This document shows, one piece after another, positions 45,121 through 54,056 of a DNA stretch of 64,000 nt. A program made the position numbers and the translations under genes. The first letter of the stretch is position 1, and every line of letters begins with the position of its first letter. The notes beneath the pieces are model-generated. The model saw only the letters and a list, made by a program, of their open reading frames with translations. It did no database searches and had not been told where the DNA came from. The DNA lies in the NCBI RefSeq assembly GCF_009720835.1, contig NZ_WNKZ01000014.1, forward strand, positions 18,179-82,178, written 5' to 3'. Source of the stretch: Pseudoduganella buxea. GTDB taxonomy: Bacteria; Pseudomonadota; Gammaproteobacteria; Burkholderiales; Burkholderiaceae_D.

Positions 45121-45537
45121 CTACCGGCCCGGTGCCGCCAGGCGGGCGTCCACCGAATAGCGCCCGCCCCCGGCCAGCGCCAGGGTGCCGAACACGATGA
45201 TCAGCAGCCAGCCGAACTGGCCCTGCTCCAGCGTCCAGTCGGGGTGCACCAGCACCATCGACACGGCCAGCAGGAACACGACGGGCAGGCAGGCCAGCCG
45301 TGTGAACAGGCCCAGCGCCACCAGCAGCGGGCAGACGATTTCGGCAAACAGCGCGCAGGCCAGTGTCAGTTGCGGGCCCAGGCCGAGCGGATCGTCGATA
45401 TGGGCCAGCTCCGTGCGCCAGTGGGCCAGCTTGGGCAGGCCGTGCACGGTGAGCAGCAGCAGCGCGCCGGCCAGGCGGGCAAACAGCAGGCCCAGGTCCG
45501 GCGAGCCGGGGTCGATCAAGCGTTTCAGTGCGCGCAT
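45121..45537 (-). CDS. DoxX family membrane protein
   Basis: The 138-residue protein has four predicted helices. It begins MRALKRLIDPGSPDLGLLFA and has the DoxX pattern RLAGALLLLTVHGLPKLAHW, CALFAEIVCPLLVALGLFTR and VHPDWTLEQGQFGWLLIIVF. DoxX-type proteins are small quinone- or redox-linked membrane proteins of unsettled function. It starts seven bases after the amidohydrolase stop, so the two form an operon. The longer frame to 45627 lies within the amidohydrolase gene and is not used. Confidence 0.88.
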   Translation of the reverse strand: MRALKRLIDPGSPDLGLLFARLAGALLLLTVHGLPKLAHWRTELAHIDDPLGLGPQLTLACALFAEIVCPLLVALGLFTRLACLPVVFLLAVSMVLVHPDWTLEQGQFGWLLIIVFGTLALAGGGRYSVDARLAAPGR

Positions 45538-45544
45538 GGTCGCC

Positions 45545-47323
45545 TCACCGGTTCTGGTAGCCGCCGTACACCTTGACGGGGCTCCACGACGGCTCCACCG
45601 GCGGCGCGGCCGGCGCTTGGCGCGCAAACGGGCCGGCGCCGTACACTACCTTGCCGTTGACGATGGTGAGCAGGCTTTCCAGCTTGCGGATGCCATCGGC
45701 GGGGATCGTGAAGTAATCGCGCGGCAGGACCACCAGGTCGGCATACTGGCCCGGCGCGATCTGGCCTTTCACGTTCTCCTCGCCGCTCATCCAGGCACTG
45801 CCCCGTGTCATCAGGCGCAGCGCATCGAAGCGGCTCAGCGCATCGCCCGGCTGCCACAGTTGCAGGCCACCGGCCGTCTTGCCCGTCACGGCCCAGTACA
45901 GCGACGGCCACGGGCCATAGCTGCTCACGCGCGTGCCGTCCGTGCCCAGGCCGACGGGAATACCCATCTTCAGCATCGTGCGGATGGGCGGCATCTGGCG
46001 CGTCTGGGCGCCGTAGCGCTTCCAGTAGGCTTCGCCCTGGAAGTACATACGGTCCTGCACGGCGATGCCGCCGCCCAGCGCCTTGACCCGCGCCAGCTGG
46101 GCGTCCGTGATGGTTTCGGCATGGTCGAAGAACCAGCGCAGGCCGTTCAACGGCGTGTCGGCGTTGACCTTCTCGATGACGGCCAGGTCGCGCTCGATCG
46201 ATTCGCCATAGGTGGCGTGGATGCGGAAGGGCCAGCGGTTCTTCACCAGCAGGCGCAGCACCGGTTCGAGCTCGCTTTCCATATGGGCCGGCATGTCGGG
46301 GCGGGGCTCGAGGAAGTTCTCGAAGTCGGCCGCGCTCCACACCAGGTTCTCGCCGCCACCTTCCGTGTTGTAGCCGTTGGCGTAGAACAGGTGGTCGTTG
46401 CGGTCCGGCCTGGCCAGGGTCAGCCACCGTTCGTAATCAGCCAGCTCCTTGCCGGGCTGCTGGGCGAACAGGTAATAGGACGTGCGTACCGTCAGCTTGC
46501 CGTCCTTGGCGAGCTCCAGGCTGACGGCGTAATCGTCCGGATAGGCCTGGCCGCCGCCACCGGCGTCGATGGCGCTGGTCACGCCCAGGCGGTTCAGTTC
46601 ACGGTAGTATTGCAGGGTCGAATTGACCTGCTGATCACGGGGCAGCGCGCCCGTCTTGGCCAGGGTGCTGTACAGGATCATCGCGTTCGGTTTGGCCACC
46701 AGGAGGCCCGTCGGCTTGCCGTCCGCGCCCAGCTCCACGACGCCGTCCTTGTAGCGGGTGTCCTTGTCGTAGCCCAGCGTGGCAATGCCCTTCTGGTTCA
46801 GGAAACCCAGGCCGTACAGGTAGAGGATGAAGACGGGTTTGTCCGGCACGGCCTCGTTGATTTCTTCCAGGGTCGGCAGGCGCCGTTCGGCGAACTGGTA
46901 TTCGTTCCAGCCGCCGACGACCTTGACCCACTGCCCTTCCGGCGTGCGCGCGGCCTGCTCCTTCAACATGCGCAGCGCTTCCTTCAGCGACGTGACGCCG
47001 TCCCAGCGCAGTTCGGCGTTGTAGTTCAGGCCTTCGCGGATGATGTGCAGGTGCGAGTCGTTCAGGCCGGGGATGACGGTGCGCCCGCCAGCATCGATGA
47101 CCCGGGTGCCGGCCTTCTTATGCTTGAGGATCTGCGCCGTGCTGCCGACGGCCGTGATCTTGCCGCCGTCGATGGCGACAGCCTGGGCGAAGTCGCCCTC
47201 CTTCACCATCGTCGCCACCTTGGCGTTCGTGACGATCAGGTCGGCCGCCAGGGCCGCCGTGGACAGTTGGCCCGTCACCAGGCCCGCCGCCAGCATGGCA
47301 GCGTATTGCATCGGTCGTTTCAT
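45545..47323 (-). CDS. Exported amidohydrolase, amidohydrolase-3 (YtcJ-like) family
   Basis: The 592-residue protein has a signal peptide (MKRPMQYAAMLAAGLVTGQL, cleavage near ALAAD). Metal-site motifs of the amidohydrolase superfamily are present: VIPGLNDSHLHI (HxH), FRIHATYGESI, FFDHAETITDAQL and the late Asp in GIPVGLGTDGTRVS. The C-terminal GQYADLVVLPRDYFTIP is typical of YtcJ-like enzymes. The substrate is not predictable; a periplasmic amide, lactam or N-acyl compound is plausible. It is the first gene of an operon with DoxX and lies 85 bases after a secreted YceI gene on the same strand. Confidence 0.9.
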   Translation of the reverse strand: MKRPMQYAAMLAAGLVTGQLSTAALAADLIVTNAKVATMVKEGDFAQAVAIDGGKITAVGSTAQILKHKKAGTRVIDAGGRTVIPGLNDSHLHIIREGLNYNAELRWDGVTSLKEALRMLKEQAARTPEGQWVKVVGGWNEYQFAERRLPTLEEINEAVPDKPVFILYLYGLGFLNQKGIATLGYDKDTRYKDGVVELGADGKPTGLLVAKPNAMILYSTLAKTGALPRDQQVNSTLQYYRELNRLGVTSAIDAGGGGQAYPDDYAVSLELAKDGKLTVRTSYYLFAQQPGKELADYERWLTLARPDRNDHLFYANGYNTEGGGENLVWSAADFENFLEPRPDMPAHMESELEPVLRLLVKNRWPFRIHATYGESIERDLAVIEKVNADTPLNGLRWFFDHAETITDAQLARVKALGGGIAVQDRMYFQGEAYWKRYGAQTRQMPPIRTMLKMGIPVGLGTDGTRVSSYGPWPSLYWAVTGKTAGGLQLWQPGDALSRFDALRLMTRGSAWMSGEENVKGQIAPGQYADLVVLPRDYFTIPADGIRKLESLLTIVNGKVVYGAGPFARQAPAAPPVEPSWSPVKVYGGYQNR

Positions 47324-47382
47324 TGTTTTCCCTAAAATTGCTGCTAAAAAAACGGGGCGACCGATGCAGCAAGGCGCAACGG

Positions 47383-47402
47383 GGCGGCGCAGGCGCGCCG
47401 CC
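47383..47402 (-). terminator. GC-rich hairpin between yceI and the amidohydrolase gene
   Basis: GGCGGCGC, loop AGGC and GCGCCGCC form a perfect 8-bp stem seven bases past the yceI stop. No T run follows, so it may be a weak terminator or an mRNA-stabilising hairpin that uncouples the two genes. Confidence 0.45.
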
Positions 47403-47408
47403 GCGGCA

Positions 47409-47984
47409 TTACTCCTTGATGGCTTCGATCGCGAAGGTCAGCTTGACGTCGTCGCTGACATTGGGCGCGTACTTGCCGGCGTTGAATTCGGTACGCTTGA
47501 TGGTGGCCGTCGCGTTGGCGCCGCAGGCATCCTTCTTCGCCATCGGGTGCGGCATGCACTTGAAGGACGTCACTTCCAGCTTCACTGGCTTGGTCACGCC
47601 CTTGATGGTCAGGTTGCCGTCGACCGAGGCCAGGGTGTCGCCGTTGAAGTTGAACTTGGTCGACTTGTACGTGATGGTCGGGTACTTGCCCGTGTCGAGG
47701 AAGTCGGCGCCCTGGATATGGGTGTTGAACAGGTCCGAACCCGTGTTGACGGACTTGGTGTCGATGGTGACGTCGACCGAACCGGTCTTGGCGGCACGGT
47801 CCAGCGTGATCTTGCCCTTGGTGGTGTCGAAGCGGCTTTCCTGCGTCGAGTAGCCGAAGTGGCTGTAGGCGAAGCGCGCATACGTGTGCGCGCCGTCGAT
47901 GACATAGGTCTCCGGCGCGGCCTGTGCGGACAGGGAGGCGGCCATCGAAACGGCGGCTACGGCGAGGGCGATCAGTTCTTTCAT
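47409..47984 (-). CDS. Secreted YceI-family protein
   Basis: The 191-residue periplasmic protein has a clear signal peptide (MKELIALAVAAVSMAASLSA, cut near AQAAP). The YceI barrel follows: YVIDGAHTYARFAYSHFGYS, QESRFDTTKGKITLDRAAKT, FNTHIQGADFLDTGKYPTIT, LTIKGVTKPVKLEVTSFKCM and DDVKLTFAIEA. Two cysteines could form a disulfide. YceI proteins bind isoprenoid or fatty lipids. The upstream gap 47985-48313 holds a palindrome but no gene. It is a different lineage from the lipoprotein YceI at 40.6 kb, with its own signal type. Confidence 0.93.
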   Translation of the reverse strand: MKELIALAVAAVSMAASLSAQAAPETYVIDGAHTYARFAYSHFGYSTQESRFDTTKGKITLDRAAKTGSVDVTIDTKSVNTGSDLFNTHIQGADFLDTGKYPTITYKSTKFNFNGDTLASVDGNLTIKGVTKPVKLEVTSFKCMPHPMAKKDACGANATATIKRTEFNAGKYAPNVSDDVKLTFAIEAIKE

Positions 47985-48313
47985 GTAGGACTCTCCAGGA
48001 TTGAATGGGTTAGGCTCTGTGCACAGGCATTATGCGCGGGGCACGTTAGAGAGTAAAACGGAAAATTTACCGCTTTACTATCGAAAAACTCGATAGTACG
48101 CCGGCACATCGGACAGCGCTATGGTAGCGCCCGGGCGGGCGTCGGCACATCTGCCAGAAGGGATTGCCGGACGCCCCCTGGGCAGGGGACGGGGTCGGCC
48201 CTGTTCGGGTCCGACCCGGCACCCGGTGTGAGTCTTGGCCTGGGTTAGGCCGGCGTTTGGCCGGGGTTCGGCAGGCGTCGCTTGGCCGCTGATGACAGCG
48301 GGCCCGCAGCCGT
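47985..48313. other. Intergenic region with a short perfect hairpin
   Basis: ACTATCGA-AAAAC-TCGATAGT (48077-48097) is a perfect 8-bp hairpin upstream of the YceI gene; it may be an operator. The rest is G/C-rich sequence between it and the broken ATPase gene. A reading frame continuing from the ATPase remnant covers part of it, but it is out of frame with the ancestral protein. Confidence 0.5.
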
Positions 48314-48750
48314 TCAGGCGTGCAGCAGCCGCGCCAGCAGGCGGCTCTCGATGGCGGCGAATTCGCCCGAGCCGCGGGCGCTGGGACGCGGCAGGTCGAC
48401 CGTCACGTCCAGCGTGATGCGCACTTCCTCGATCAGCAGCACGCGGTCGGCCAGCGCCACCGTGGGTGACGAGAACGGCCGTGAAGCCGCGTGCCCGCCA
48501 CAGCGACCCGACCAGCTGCTGCATTTCGATGCGGGTCAGCGCGTCCAGCGCGCCCAGGGGCTCGTCCAGCAGCAGCAGCGAAGGCTCGTGCACGAGGGCG
48601 CGCGCCAACGCCACGCGCTGGCGCTGGCCGCCGGACAGTTCGGCCGGCCAGGCCCCGGCCCGTTAGGCCCCACCGCCGCCAGCGCCTGGGCCGCCGCGCC
48701 GACGCCGCCCTCCAGGCCAAGCGCCATGTTGTCCAGCACTGTGGTACGCA
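48314..48750 (-). pseudogene. Broken SsuB-like ABC transporter ATPase, minus-strand remnant
   Basis: Segments of an ATPase are readable in different frames. TTVLDNMALGLEGG comes first. After a frameshift with an in-frame TAA come [40 protein letters not shown] and GFTAVLVTH. After a second shift come [19 protein letters not shown] and the C-terminus [10 protein letters not shown]. The Walker A region and everything before the Q-loop are missing. The residues kept (signature, Walker B, H-loop) match nitrate/sulfonate/taurine importers. It is head to head with a second truncated ATPase, so one deletion may have removed both N-termini. Confidence 0.75.
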
Positions 48751-48821
48751 TCGACGCGGCGCGCTCGCAGTCGGTGGCTTGAATCTTCACCTCAACGTAA
48801 AACAACAACACAGGAATACGC

Positions 48822-49319
48822 ATGCAACGCCGCGCCTGTTTCCGTGGCGGACGGGTCCCGGGCAACGTGGTCTTCGGGCGGCCTGGCACAGCCGGCGCGG
48901 AAACGGCCGCCCTGCTGGCGGAAGTGGGTCTGGGGGGAATGGGCGACTACCTGCCGCGCCAGTTGTCCGGCGGGCAGGCGCAGCGCGTGGCCATCGCACG
49001 GGGCCTCGTGACGCAGCCGCGCGTTCTGCTGCTGGACGAACCGTTTTCAGCCGTGGATGCACTGACGCGCGTGCGGCTGCAGGACCTGCTGCTGCGCATC
49101 GCGCGCCGGCACCGGCTGACGGTACTGATGGTGACGCACGACCTGGACAAAGCGCTGTTCCTGGGCGACCGGGTGATCCTGCTGGGCAGCGAGCCCGGTG
49201 CGGCCTGCCGCGATTACCGCGTGCCCCACCCGGCCGGCATGCGCCGGCGGGCCGCCCCGGCGCTGGGCGCACTGAAGGCGCACCTGCTGGACCGGCCGGT
49301 GGCCGTGCCGGTCCAGTGA
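48822..49319 (+). pseudogene. N-terminally truncated ABC transporter ATPase, plus-strand remnant
   Basis: The 165-residue open frame starts just where an ATPase would reach its Q-loop (GNVVFGRPGTAGAETAALLA). It keeps LPRQLSGGQAQRVAIARGL, RVLLLDEPFSAVDALTRVR, VLMVTHDLDKALFLGDRVIL and a normal C-terminus. Walker A and the first ~90 residues are absent, so ATP binding is impossible. The family is nitrate/sulfonate/taurine-type ATPases. The frame is otherwise intact, so decay is recent or the piece is still translated. It converges on the epsC gene. Confidence 0.7.
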
Positions 49320-49341
49320 CAGCCCGGTCTCGGGCCCGGTC

Positions 49342-50274
49342 TCAGTCGCAGCCGCTGCCGCTGCGCATCTGCGCCTGCGACACATTGCTGTTGGCCGGCA
49401 CGCTGTGGGTCAGCCAGACATTGCCGCCGATGGTGGAGCCGGCGCCGATGGTGATGCGGCCCAGGATCGTGGCGCCGGCGTAGATGACGACGTCGTCCTC
49501 GACGATCGGGTGGCGCGGCGTGCCCTTGATCAGCATGCCGGAGGCATCGGCCGGGAAGCGTTTCGCGCCCAGCGTGACGTGCTGATACAGGCGCACGCGC
49601 TCGCCCAGGATGGCCGTCTCGCCGATGACGACGCCGGTGCCGTGATCGATGAAGAAGCTGGCGCCGATCGTCGCGGCCGGATGGATGTCGACCCCCGTCA
49701 GCGAATGGCTGATGTCGCAGATCATGCGGGCGATGAAGGGGCAGCCCAGCTTGTGCAGCCGATGCGCCAGCCGGTAATGCAGGATGGCGATGGTGCCGGG
49801 ATAGCACAGCATGATTTCAGCGATCGACGTGGCGGCCGGGTCGCCCGCATAGGCGGCCTGCACGTCCGACACGATCAGCGCACGGATTTCAGGCAGGCTG
49901 GCCGCGTAGGCGCGCGTGATCTCGTGCGCCTGCCGGGTCAGGGCTTCGTCCTGGCCCTCGACGCCATCGGCGAACTGCAGGCCGCGCCGCACCTGCTCGG
50001 TCAGGCGGTTCAAGGTCGTGTTCAAGGTGTCGCCGACGAAGTAGTCGATGCTCTCGTCGGTCAGGTTCGGGCGGCCGTAATGCGTGGGGAAGAGCACGGC
50101 GGCCAGGCCGTTGACGATGGTGGACAGCGCCTCGCGCGAAGGCAGCTCGCGGATGCGGCGCTGGTGGCGGATATTGTGGGTCGCCTCGCGCGAGACGCGC
50201 AGCGCCGACACCACCTCATCCAGGTCCCAGTGGGCCGGCTTGACGCCGGTGCCGTCGAAAGTGTCGATTGTCAT
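49342..50274 (-). CDS. epsC: Serine O-acetyltransferase, EpsC type
   Basis: The 310-residue protein has an N-terminal helical domain (~residues 15-170) and a left-handed beta-helix with hexapeptide repeats: CDISHSLTGVDIHPAATIGA, FFIDHGTGVVIGETAILGER, LYQHVTLGAKRFPAD and GATILGRITIGAGSTIGGNV. The catalytic HGTG is present. It makes O-acetylserine for cysteine synthesis. The EpsC form is longer than CysE. The start at 50274 is preferred to upstream frames because it begins just before the conserved region. It sits among sulfur-transport ATPase remnants, a possible sulfur-metabolism neighbourhood. Confidence 0.92.
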   Translation of the reverse strand: MTIDTFDGTGVKPAHWDLDEVVSALRVSREATHNIRHQRRIRELPSREALSTIVNGLAAVLFPTHYGRPNLTDESIDYFVGDTLNTTLNRLTEQVRRGLQFADGVEGQDEALTRQAHEITRAYAASLPEIRALIVSDVQAAYAGDPAATSIAEIMLCYPGTIAILHYRLAHRLHKLGCPFIARMICDISHSLTGVDIHPAATIGASFFIDHGTGVVIGETAILGERVRLYQHVTLGAKRFPADASGMLIKGTPRHPIVEDDVVIYAGATILGRITIGAGSTIGGNVWLTHSVPANSNVSQAQMRSGSGCD

Positions 50275-50486
50275 GGTCGTGATCGAAAAAGCTCGGTGCC
50301 GGGAGTGCGGGCACAAGGGGAGCATTCTAAAGAAATATCGGGTCCGGCGTCAGTCGTTCTGCGCATATCGATATGCGCCGCGCGTTGGCAGGCCGGCCCC
50401 GCGCGGCAGGGCCTGCCATACTGGCGTAAAATACGCGGCCAAATCAGAGCATCAAACAATAAGCGTTCAATAATAATACTGCGTCC

Positions 50487-51674
50487 ATGAATTTTCTGCT
50501 GACCCTCCTGCTGGCCGGCCTGTCGATGGTCGGCCCGCTGGCGATCGACACCTACCTGCCTTCATTCCCCGCCATCGGCCGCGAGTTCGGCGCTACCCCG
50601 CTGGCCGTGCAGCAGACCCTGTCGCTGTTCCTGTTCTGCTTCGCCTTCATGATGCTGTTCTACGGCACCCTGTCCGATACCTTCGGGCGCCGGCCCATCA
50701 TCCTGTGGTCGCTCGTGCTGTATGTCGCCGCCTGCATCGGCGGCGCGCTGGCCGGCTCGCTCGGCCTGCTGCTGGCCTGCCGGGTGCTGCAGGGCCTGGC
50801 CTCGGGGGCCGGCTCCGTCGTCGGCCGCGCCATCGTGCAGGACCGTTTCTCCGGTGCCGACGCGCAGAAGATCCTCGGCCATATCATGATGGTGTTCGGC
50901 CTGGCGCCCGCATTGGCGCCGATCCTGGGCGGCTGGCTGCAGGTGTCGTACGGCTGGCGCTCGATTTTCTGGTTCCTGGCCCTGTTCGGCGTCGTCATGC
51001 TGGTCGCCGTGTGGCGCTGGCTGCCGGAGAGCCTGGCGCCGAAGGACCGCCATCCCTTCCATTTCCGCACCATCGCGGGCAACTACCTGATGGTGCTGCG
51101 CCACCGCCAGTTCCTGCTGCTGTCGGTCGCGCTGGGCGTTGCCTTCGGCGGCTTCGCGCTGTACATCGGCTCGGCCGCCTACTTCGTCATGCATATCCTG
51201 CAGCTGCCGGAGACATCGTTCGCCTGGCTCTTCATTCCGCTGGTGGCCGGCATGGTGGTGGGGTCGGCCGTGTCGGGCAAGGTGGCGCACCGCTACGCGC
51301 AATCGACGCTGATCTGGGTGGCGTATGGCGGCATGGCCCTGGCCGCGCTGGTCAACGTGGCCTACACGTGGTGGTTCACGGCCACCGTGCCGTGGGCCGT
51401 GCTGCCGCTGTTCTTCTATTCGCTGGCGCTGGCGCTGGCAATGCCGCCGCTGTCGCTGATCGCGCTGAACCACTTCCCCCAGCACAGCGGGCTGGCCGCG
51501 TCGATGCAGTCGTTTATCCAGATGACCTTGTTCGCGCTCGTGTCGGGGCTGGTGGCGCCCCTGCTGTTCGACAGCGCCTTCAAGCTCGCGTGCGGCGTGC
51601 TGGGCTGCCTCGCAGTGAGCCTGCTGGCCTGGGTGATGGCGCGGGCCGGCGAGCCGGCCCTGCATCGGGGCTGA
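50487..51674 (+). CDS. Bcr/CflA family drug-resistance efflux MFS transporter
   Basis: The 395-residue inner-membrane protein has twelve predicted helices. It begins MNFLLTLLLAGLSMVGPLAI and has the family signature DTYLPSFPAIGREFGATPLA. MFS motif A in loop 2-3 is visible (GTLSDTFGRRPIILW), as is GLASGAGSVVGRAIVQDRFS in helix 4-5. Bcr/CflA pumps export bicyclomycin, chloramphenicol or sulfonamides by proton antiport, and some export cysteine, which is of interest beside epsC. The upstream 212 bases are shared with the divergent epsC gene. Confidence 0.9.
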   Translation: MNFLLTLLLAGLSMVGPLAIDTYLPSFPAIGREFGATPLAVQQTLSLFLFCFAFMMLFYGTLSDTFGRRPIILWSLVLYVAACIGGALAGSLGLLLACRVLQGLASGAGSVVGRAIVQDRFSGADAQKILGHIMMVFGLAPALAPILGGWLQVSYGWRSIFWFLALFGVVMLVAVWRWLPESLAPKDRHPFHFRTIAGNYLMVLRHRQFLLLSVALGVAFGGFALYIGSAAYFVMHILQLPETSFAWLFIPLVAGMVVGSAVSGKVAHRYAQSTLIWVAYGGMALAALVNVAYTWWFTATVPWAVLPLFFYSLALALAMPPLSLIALNHFPQHSGLAASMQSFIQMTLFALVSGLVAPLLFDSAFKLACGVLGCLAVSLLAWVMARAGEPALHRG

Positions 51675-51685
51675 TCGAGAACTGA

Positions 51686-51946
51686 TCAGGGCCAGGGTGC
51701 CGGCGTGACGTCGACATACTGGGGGCCGCCGTCTTCCGGCTCCGGTGCCGGCTGCGGTTCCTGCTTGAGCTTTTGCGCGGCCGGCAGGCCCAGGCCCAGG
51801 ATCTCCTTGCGGCCTTCGACGAAGTCGGAGGTCGTCAGCGGATGTTCGCTGTCGGGCCAGTTGGCGATGGCCCAGTTCTGCAGTTCCTCGAAACGGTGCC
51901 ACACGTCGGCCACGAACTTGCGGCGCACTTCTTCTTCCAATGCCAT
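51686..51946 (-). CDS. Small hypothetical protein, 86 aa
   Basis: The family is not recognised. The N-terminal part is helical and charged (MALEEEVRRKFVADVWHRFE, LQNWAIANWPDSEHP), with tryptophans. The C-terminal part is proline- and acidic-rich (KQEPQPAPEPEDGG) and ends VDVTPAPWP. AGGGAGG eight bases upstream of the ATG supports real translation. It is convergent with the efflux pump gene and lies 75 bases downstream of the iron-sulfur regulator gene on the same strand, so it may be expressed with it. Confidence 0.7.
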   Translation of the reverse strand: MALEEEVRRKFVADVWHRFEELQNWAIANWPDSEHPLTTSDFVEGRKEILGLGLPAAQKLKQEPQPAPEPEDGGPQYVDVTPAPWP

Positions 51947-52021
51947 GTTAACCTCCCTTGTGTTTTTGACTACTCTACACGAGCGGCGGGATTCATGTCG
52001 CCAGCCGCGCCGGCGCGGCCG

Positions 52022-52651
52022 TCACGCAGCCACGATCGGCACGATGCGGTAGGCGCAGCGGCGCGACCCGGACAGCTGGTGCTCCGTGCGCTGCACGCTG
52101 CAGTCCGGTCCCAGCACGCGCTGGAACACTTCCAGCTCGGAGCGGCAGAAATTCTGGCAGGCCCGCGCCGCCGCGCAGATGGGGCAATGGTTCTCGACCA
52201 GCAGCAAGGCGCCGTCCGGCGCCGTCTCCACCTCGGCCATATAGCCTTCCAGCTCGCGTGCGCGGGCCAGCGCCTCGACCCGTTCCGGCAACGGGCTGCC
52301 CACGCCGACGGTGTCGCGGTAGAAGGTCTCGCTGGCCGCCTCGCGCGAGACGATCAGCTTTTCCATGCCGGCTTCGCCGAACAGCTGGCGCACCTGGTCG
52401 ATCAGCTGCACAGTCAGGTCGGCGTGGCGGTCCGGGAAGCGCGCATGGCCCGCGTCCGTCAGCAGCCAGCGGCGCGACGGCCGCCCTACTTTTTCGGCCA
52501 CGTCGTCGTAGGCTACCAAGCCTTTTTCCTGGGCAGCCTCGAGGTGGCGGCGCGTGCCCATCGACGTCAAATCGAGGATATCGGCCAGTTGCTGGGCCGT
52601 TTTCGGGCCGCGGGTCTTGAGCAGGAACAGGATCTGGTCGGCGGTATTCAT
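52022..52651 (-). CDS. SufR-like iron-sulfur transcriptional regulator
   Basis: The 209-residue protein has a winged helix-turn-helix (ILFLLKTRGPKTAQQLADIL, LTSMGTRRHLEAAQEKGLVA) followed by YDDVAEKVGRPSRRWLLTDA, as in SufR/DeoR-like repressors. The C-terminal domain has cysteines spaced C-x12-C-x14-C-x14-C (first in NHCPIC, then NFCRSE, PDCSV and RRCAYR). This is close to the SufR cluster-binding signature C-x12-C-x13-C-x14-C. It probably binds a [4Fe-4S] cluster and represses in response to iron or redox state. It is the second gene of an operon, overlapping the MFS gene stop by four bases. Confidence 0.85.
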   Translation of the reverse strand: MNTADQILFLLKTRGPKTAQQLADILDLTSMGTRRHLEAAQEKGLVAYDDVAEKVGRPSRRWLLTDAGHARFPDRHADLTVQLIDQVRQLFGEAGMEKLIVSREAASETFYRDTVGVGSPLPERVEALARARELEGYMAEVETAPDGALLLVENHCPICAAARACQNFCRSELEVFQRVLGPDCSVQRTEHQLSGSRRCAYRIVPIVAA

Positions 52652-53958
52652 GGGGTGGTGCGGTCGGTTGCGCTCATCGTTGCGATCATTGTCGGCGTAG
52701 TTGTTGCGGTCGTTGTTGCGTTAGATATTTCGTTCCTCGACACGGCCCGGTCGGCATGTGCCAGCTGGGCGCGCCAGCGGTGCAGGCGCCAGCCTGCCCA
52801 CAGCGACAGGGCCGCACCCGCGGCAAGCACGAGGCGGGTATCGACCAGTACCAGTACCGAGCCCGCCAGCGCCGTGGCGATGCTGGCCAGGCAGAAGGTG
52901 GTGGACAGCATGCCCATCACGGCGCCCTGGCCGTGCGCGGCGAAGCGCTCGGCCGCCCACGGCTGCACGGCCGCATTGTAGAACGCATTCGGGATGCCGA
53001 ACAGGACGATCGCCCCGATGCCCAGCCACAGGCCGCCGCCGGCCACGCAGGCCACGGCCGCGCCGATGGCACAGGCGAACCAGCCGGCCCGGCGCAGCGG
53101 ATCGCCGCCACCGACGCGACCGGCGGCGATGGCGGCCGCCGTCATCACGCCGCACAGCAGCGTATTGACGATGGCGATGCGCTGCGTGCCGAAGCCGCCC
53201 ACCTCCACCAGCCACAGGGGAAAGAAGTCGTAGAAGGCCGTCACGCCGGAACAGCAGGCCAGCTGGATGATGAACAAGGTGCGCAGTTCCGGATGGCGCA
53301 GCAGGTGCAGCACATGGTTGTCGCGCGCCACCTGCAGCAGCGACGTGGCCGCGCCGCCGGAGGGCTGGCGCGGCACGGCGGCCATCACGAGCAGGCCCGC
53401 CAGCACCAGCGCACCGATGGCCACCAGGAAGGGCACGGCAAGACCGAAGCCCACCGTCAGCCCGGCCAGCAGCGGGCCGGCCAGCCAGCCCAGGTGGAAG
53501 GCACCGTTCAGCCAGGACAGGGCCTTGACCCGCTCCGGGCCCGCCAGTTTTTCCGCCAGCAGGGCCCGCGCCACGGCGCCATTCCCCTCCATCAGTCCCG
53601 TGGCGAAGCGGGCGACGATAAACAACGGATACGATTCCGCCACCAGGGCCAGCGCCGTCACGGCATGGCCGGCGGCGGCGCCGAAGGCGGTGGCCAGCAG
53701 CACGGGCCGGCGGCCATAGCGGTCCGACACGGGCCCCAGCAGGGTGGCGCCGATCAGCAGGCCGACGGGATTGACGGTCAGTGCAATGCCGAACAGGAGC
53801 TTCGGCGGCAGCCCGAGGAAACCGTTCAGGCCATTTTCCACGCCGGACGCGAACAGCGGCGGCAGGATCGGATACGGCAGCGACGTGCCGACGGTGGATA
53901 GCAGCGCCAGCAGGCAGGCCGCCGCGATCAGGAGCGTATGTTGGGGTGACTTGTTCAT
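52648..53958 (-). CDS. MFS transporter coupled to the iron-sulfur regulator
   Basis: The 436-residue membrane protein has about twelve helices. It carries the MFS loop 2-3 motif (GPVSDRYGRRPVLLATAFGA) and helix 5 sequence (LAEKLAGPERVKALSWLNGA). The C-terminal ~35 residues are hydrophilic and threonine-rich (ATTTATTTPTMIATMS), encoded by a low-complexity CGTTGTTG-type repeat, and look unrelated to function. The gene overlaps the following SufR-like gene by four bases, so the regulator probably controls the pump. A metal-chelate, drug or siderophore substrate is plausible but unproven. Confidence 0.85.
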   Translation of the reverse strand: MNKSPQHTLLIAAACLLALLSTVGTSLPYPILPPLFASGVENGLNGFLGLPPKLLFGIALTVNPVGLLIGATLLGPVSDRYGRRPVLLATAFGAAAGHAVTALALVAESYPLFIVARFATGLMEGNGAVARALLAEKLAGPERVKALSWLNGAFHLGWLAGPLLAGLTVGFGLAVPFLVAIGALVLAGLLVMAAVPRQPSGGAATSLLQVARDNHVLHLLRHPELRTLFIIQLACCSGVTAFYDFFPLWLVEVGGFGTQRIAIVNTLLCGVMTAAAIAAGRVGGGDPLRRAGWFACAIGAAVACVAGGGLWLGIGAIVLFGIPNAFYNAAVQPWAAERFAAHGQGAVMGMLSTTFCLASIATALAGSVLVLVDTRLVLAAGAALSLWAGWRLHRWRAQLAHADRAVSRNEISNATTTATTTPTMIATMSATDRTTP

Positions 53959-54056
53959 GCGCCAACTATACGGCGCAAGCACTGATAAGTAAACTGTTTT
54001 GATTACATATTATCCAGCCGATCGTCGCTGCGTCTGGCGGCCTGGTGTCGGTCAGA

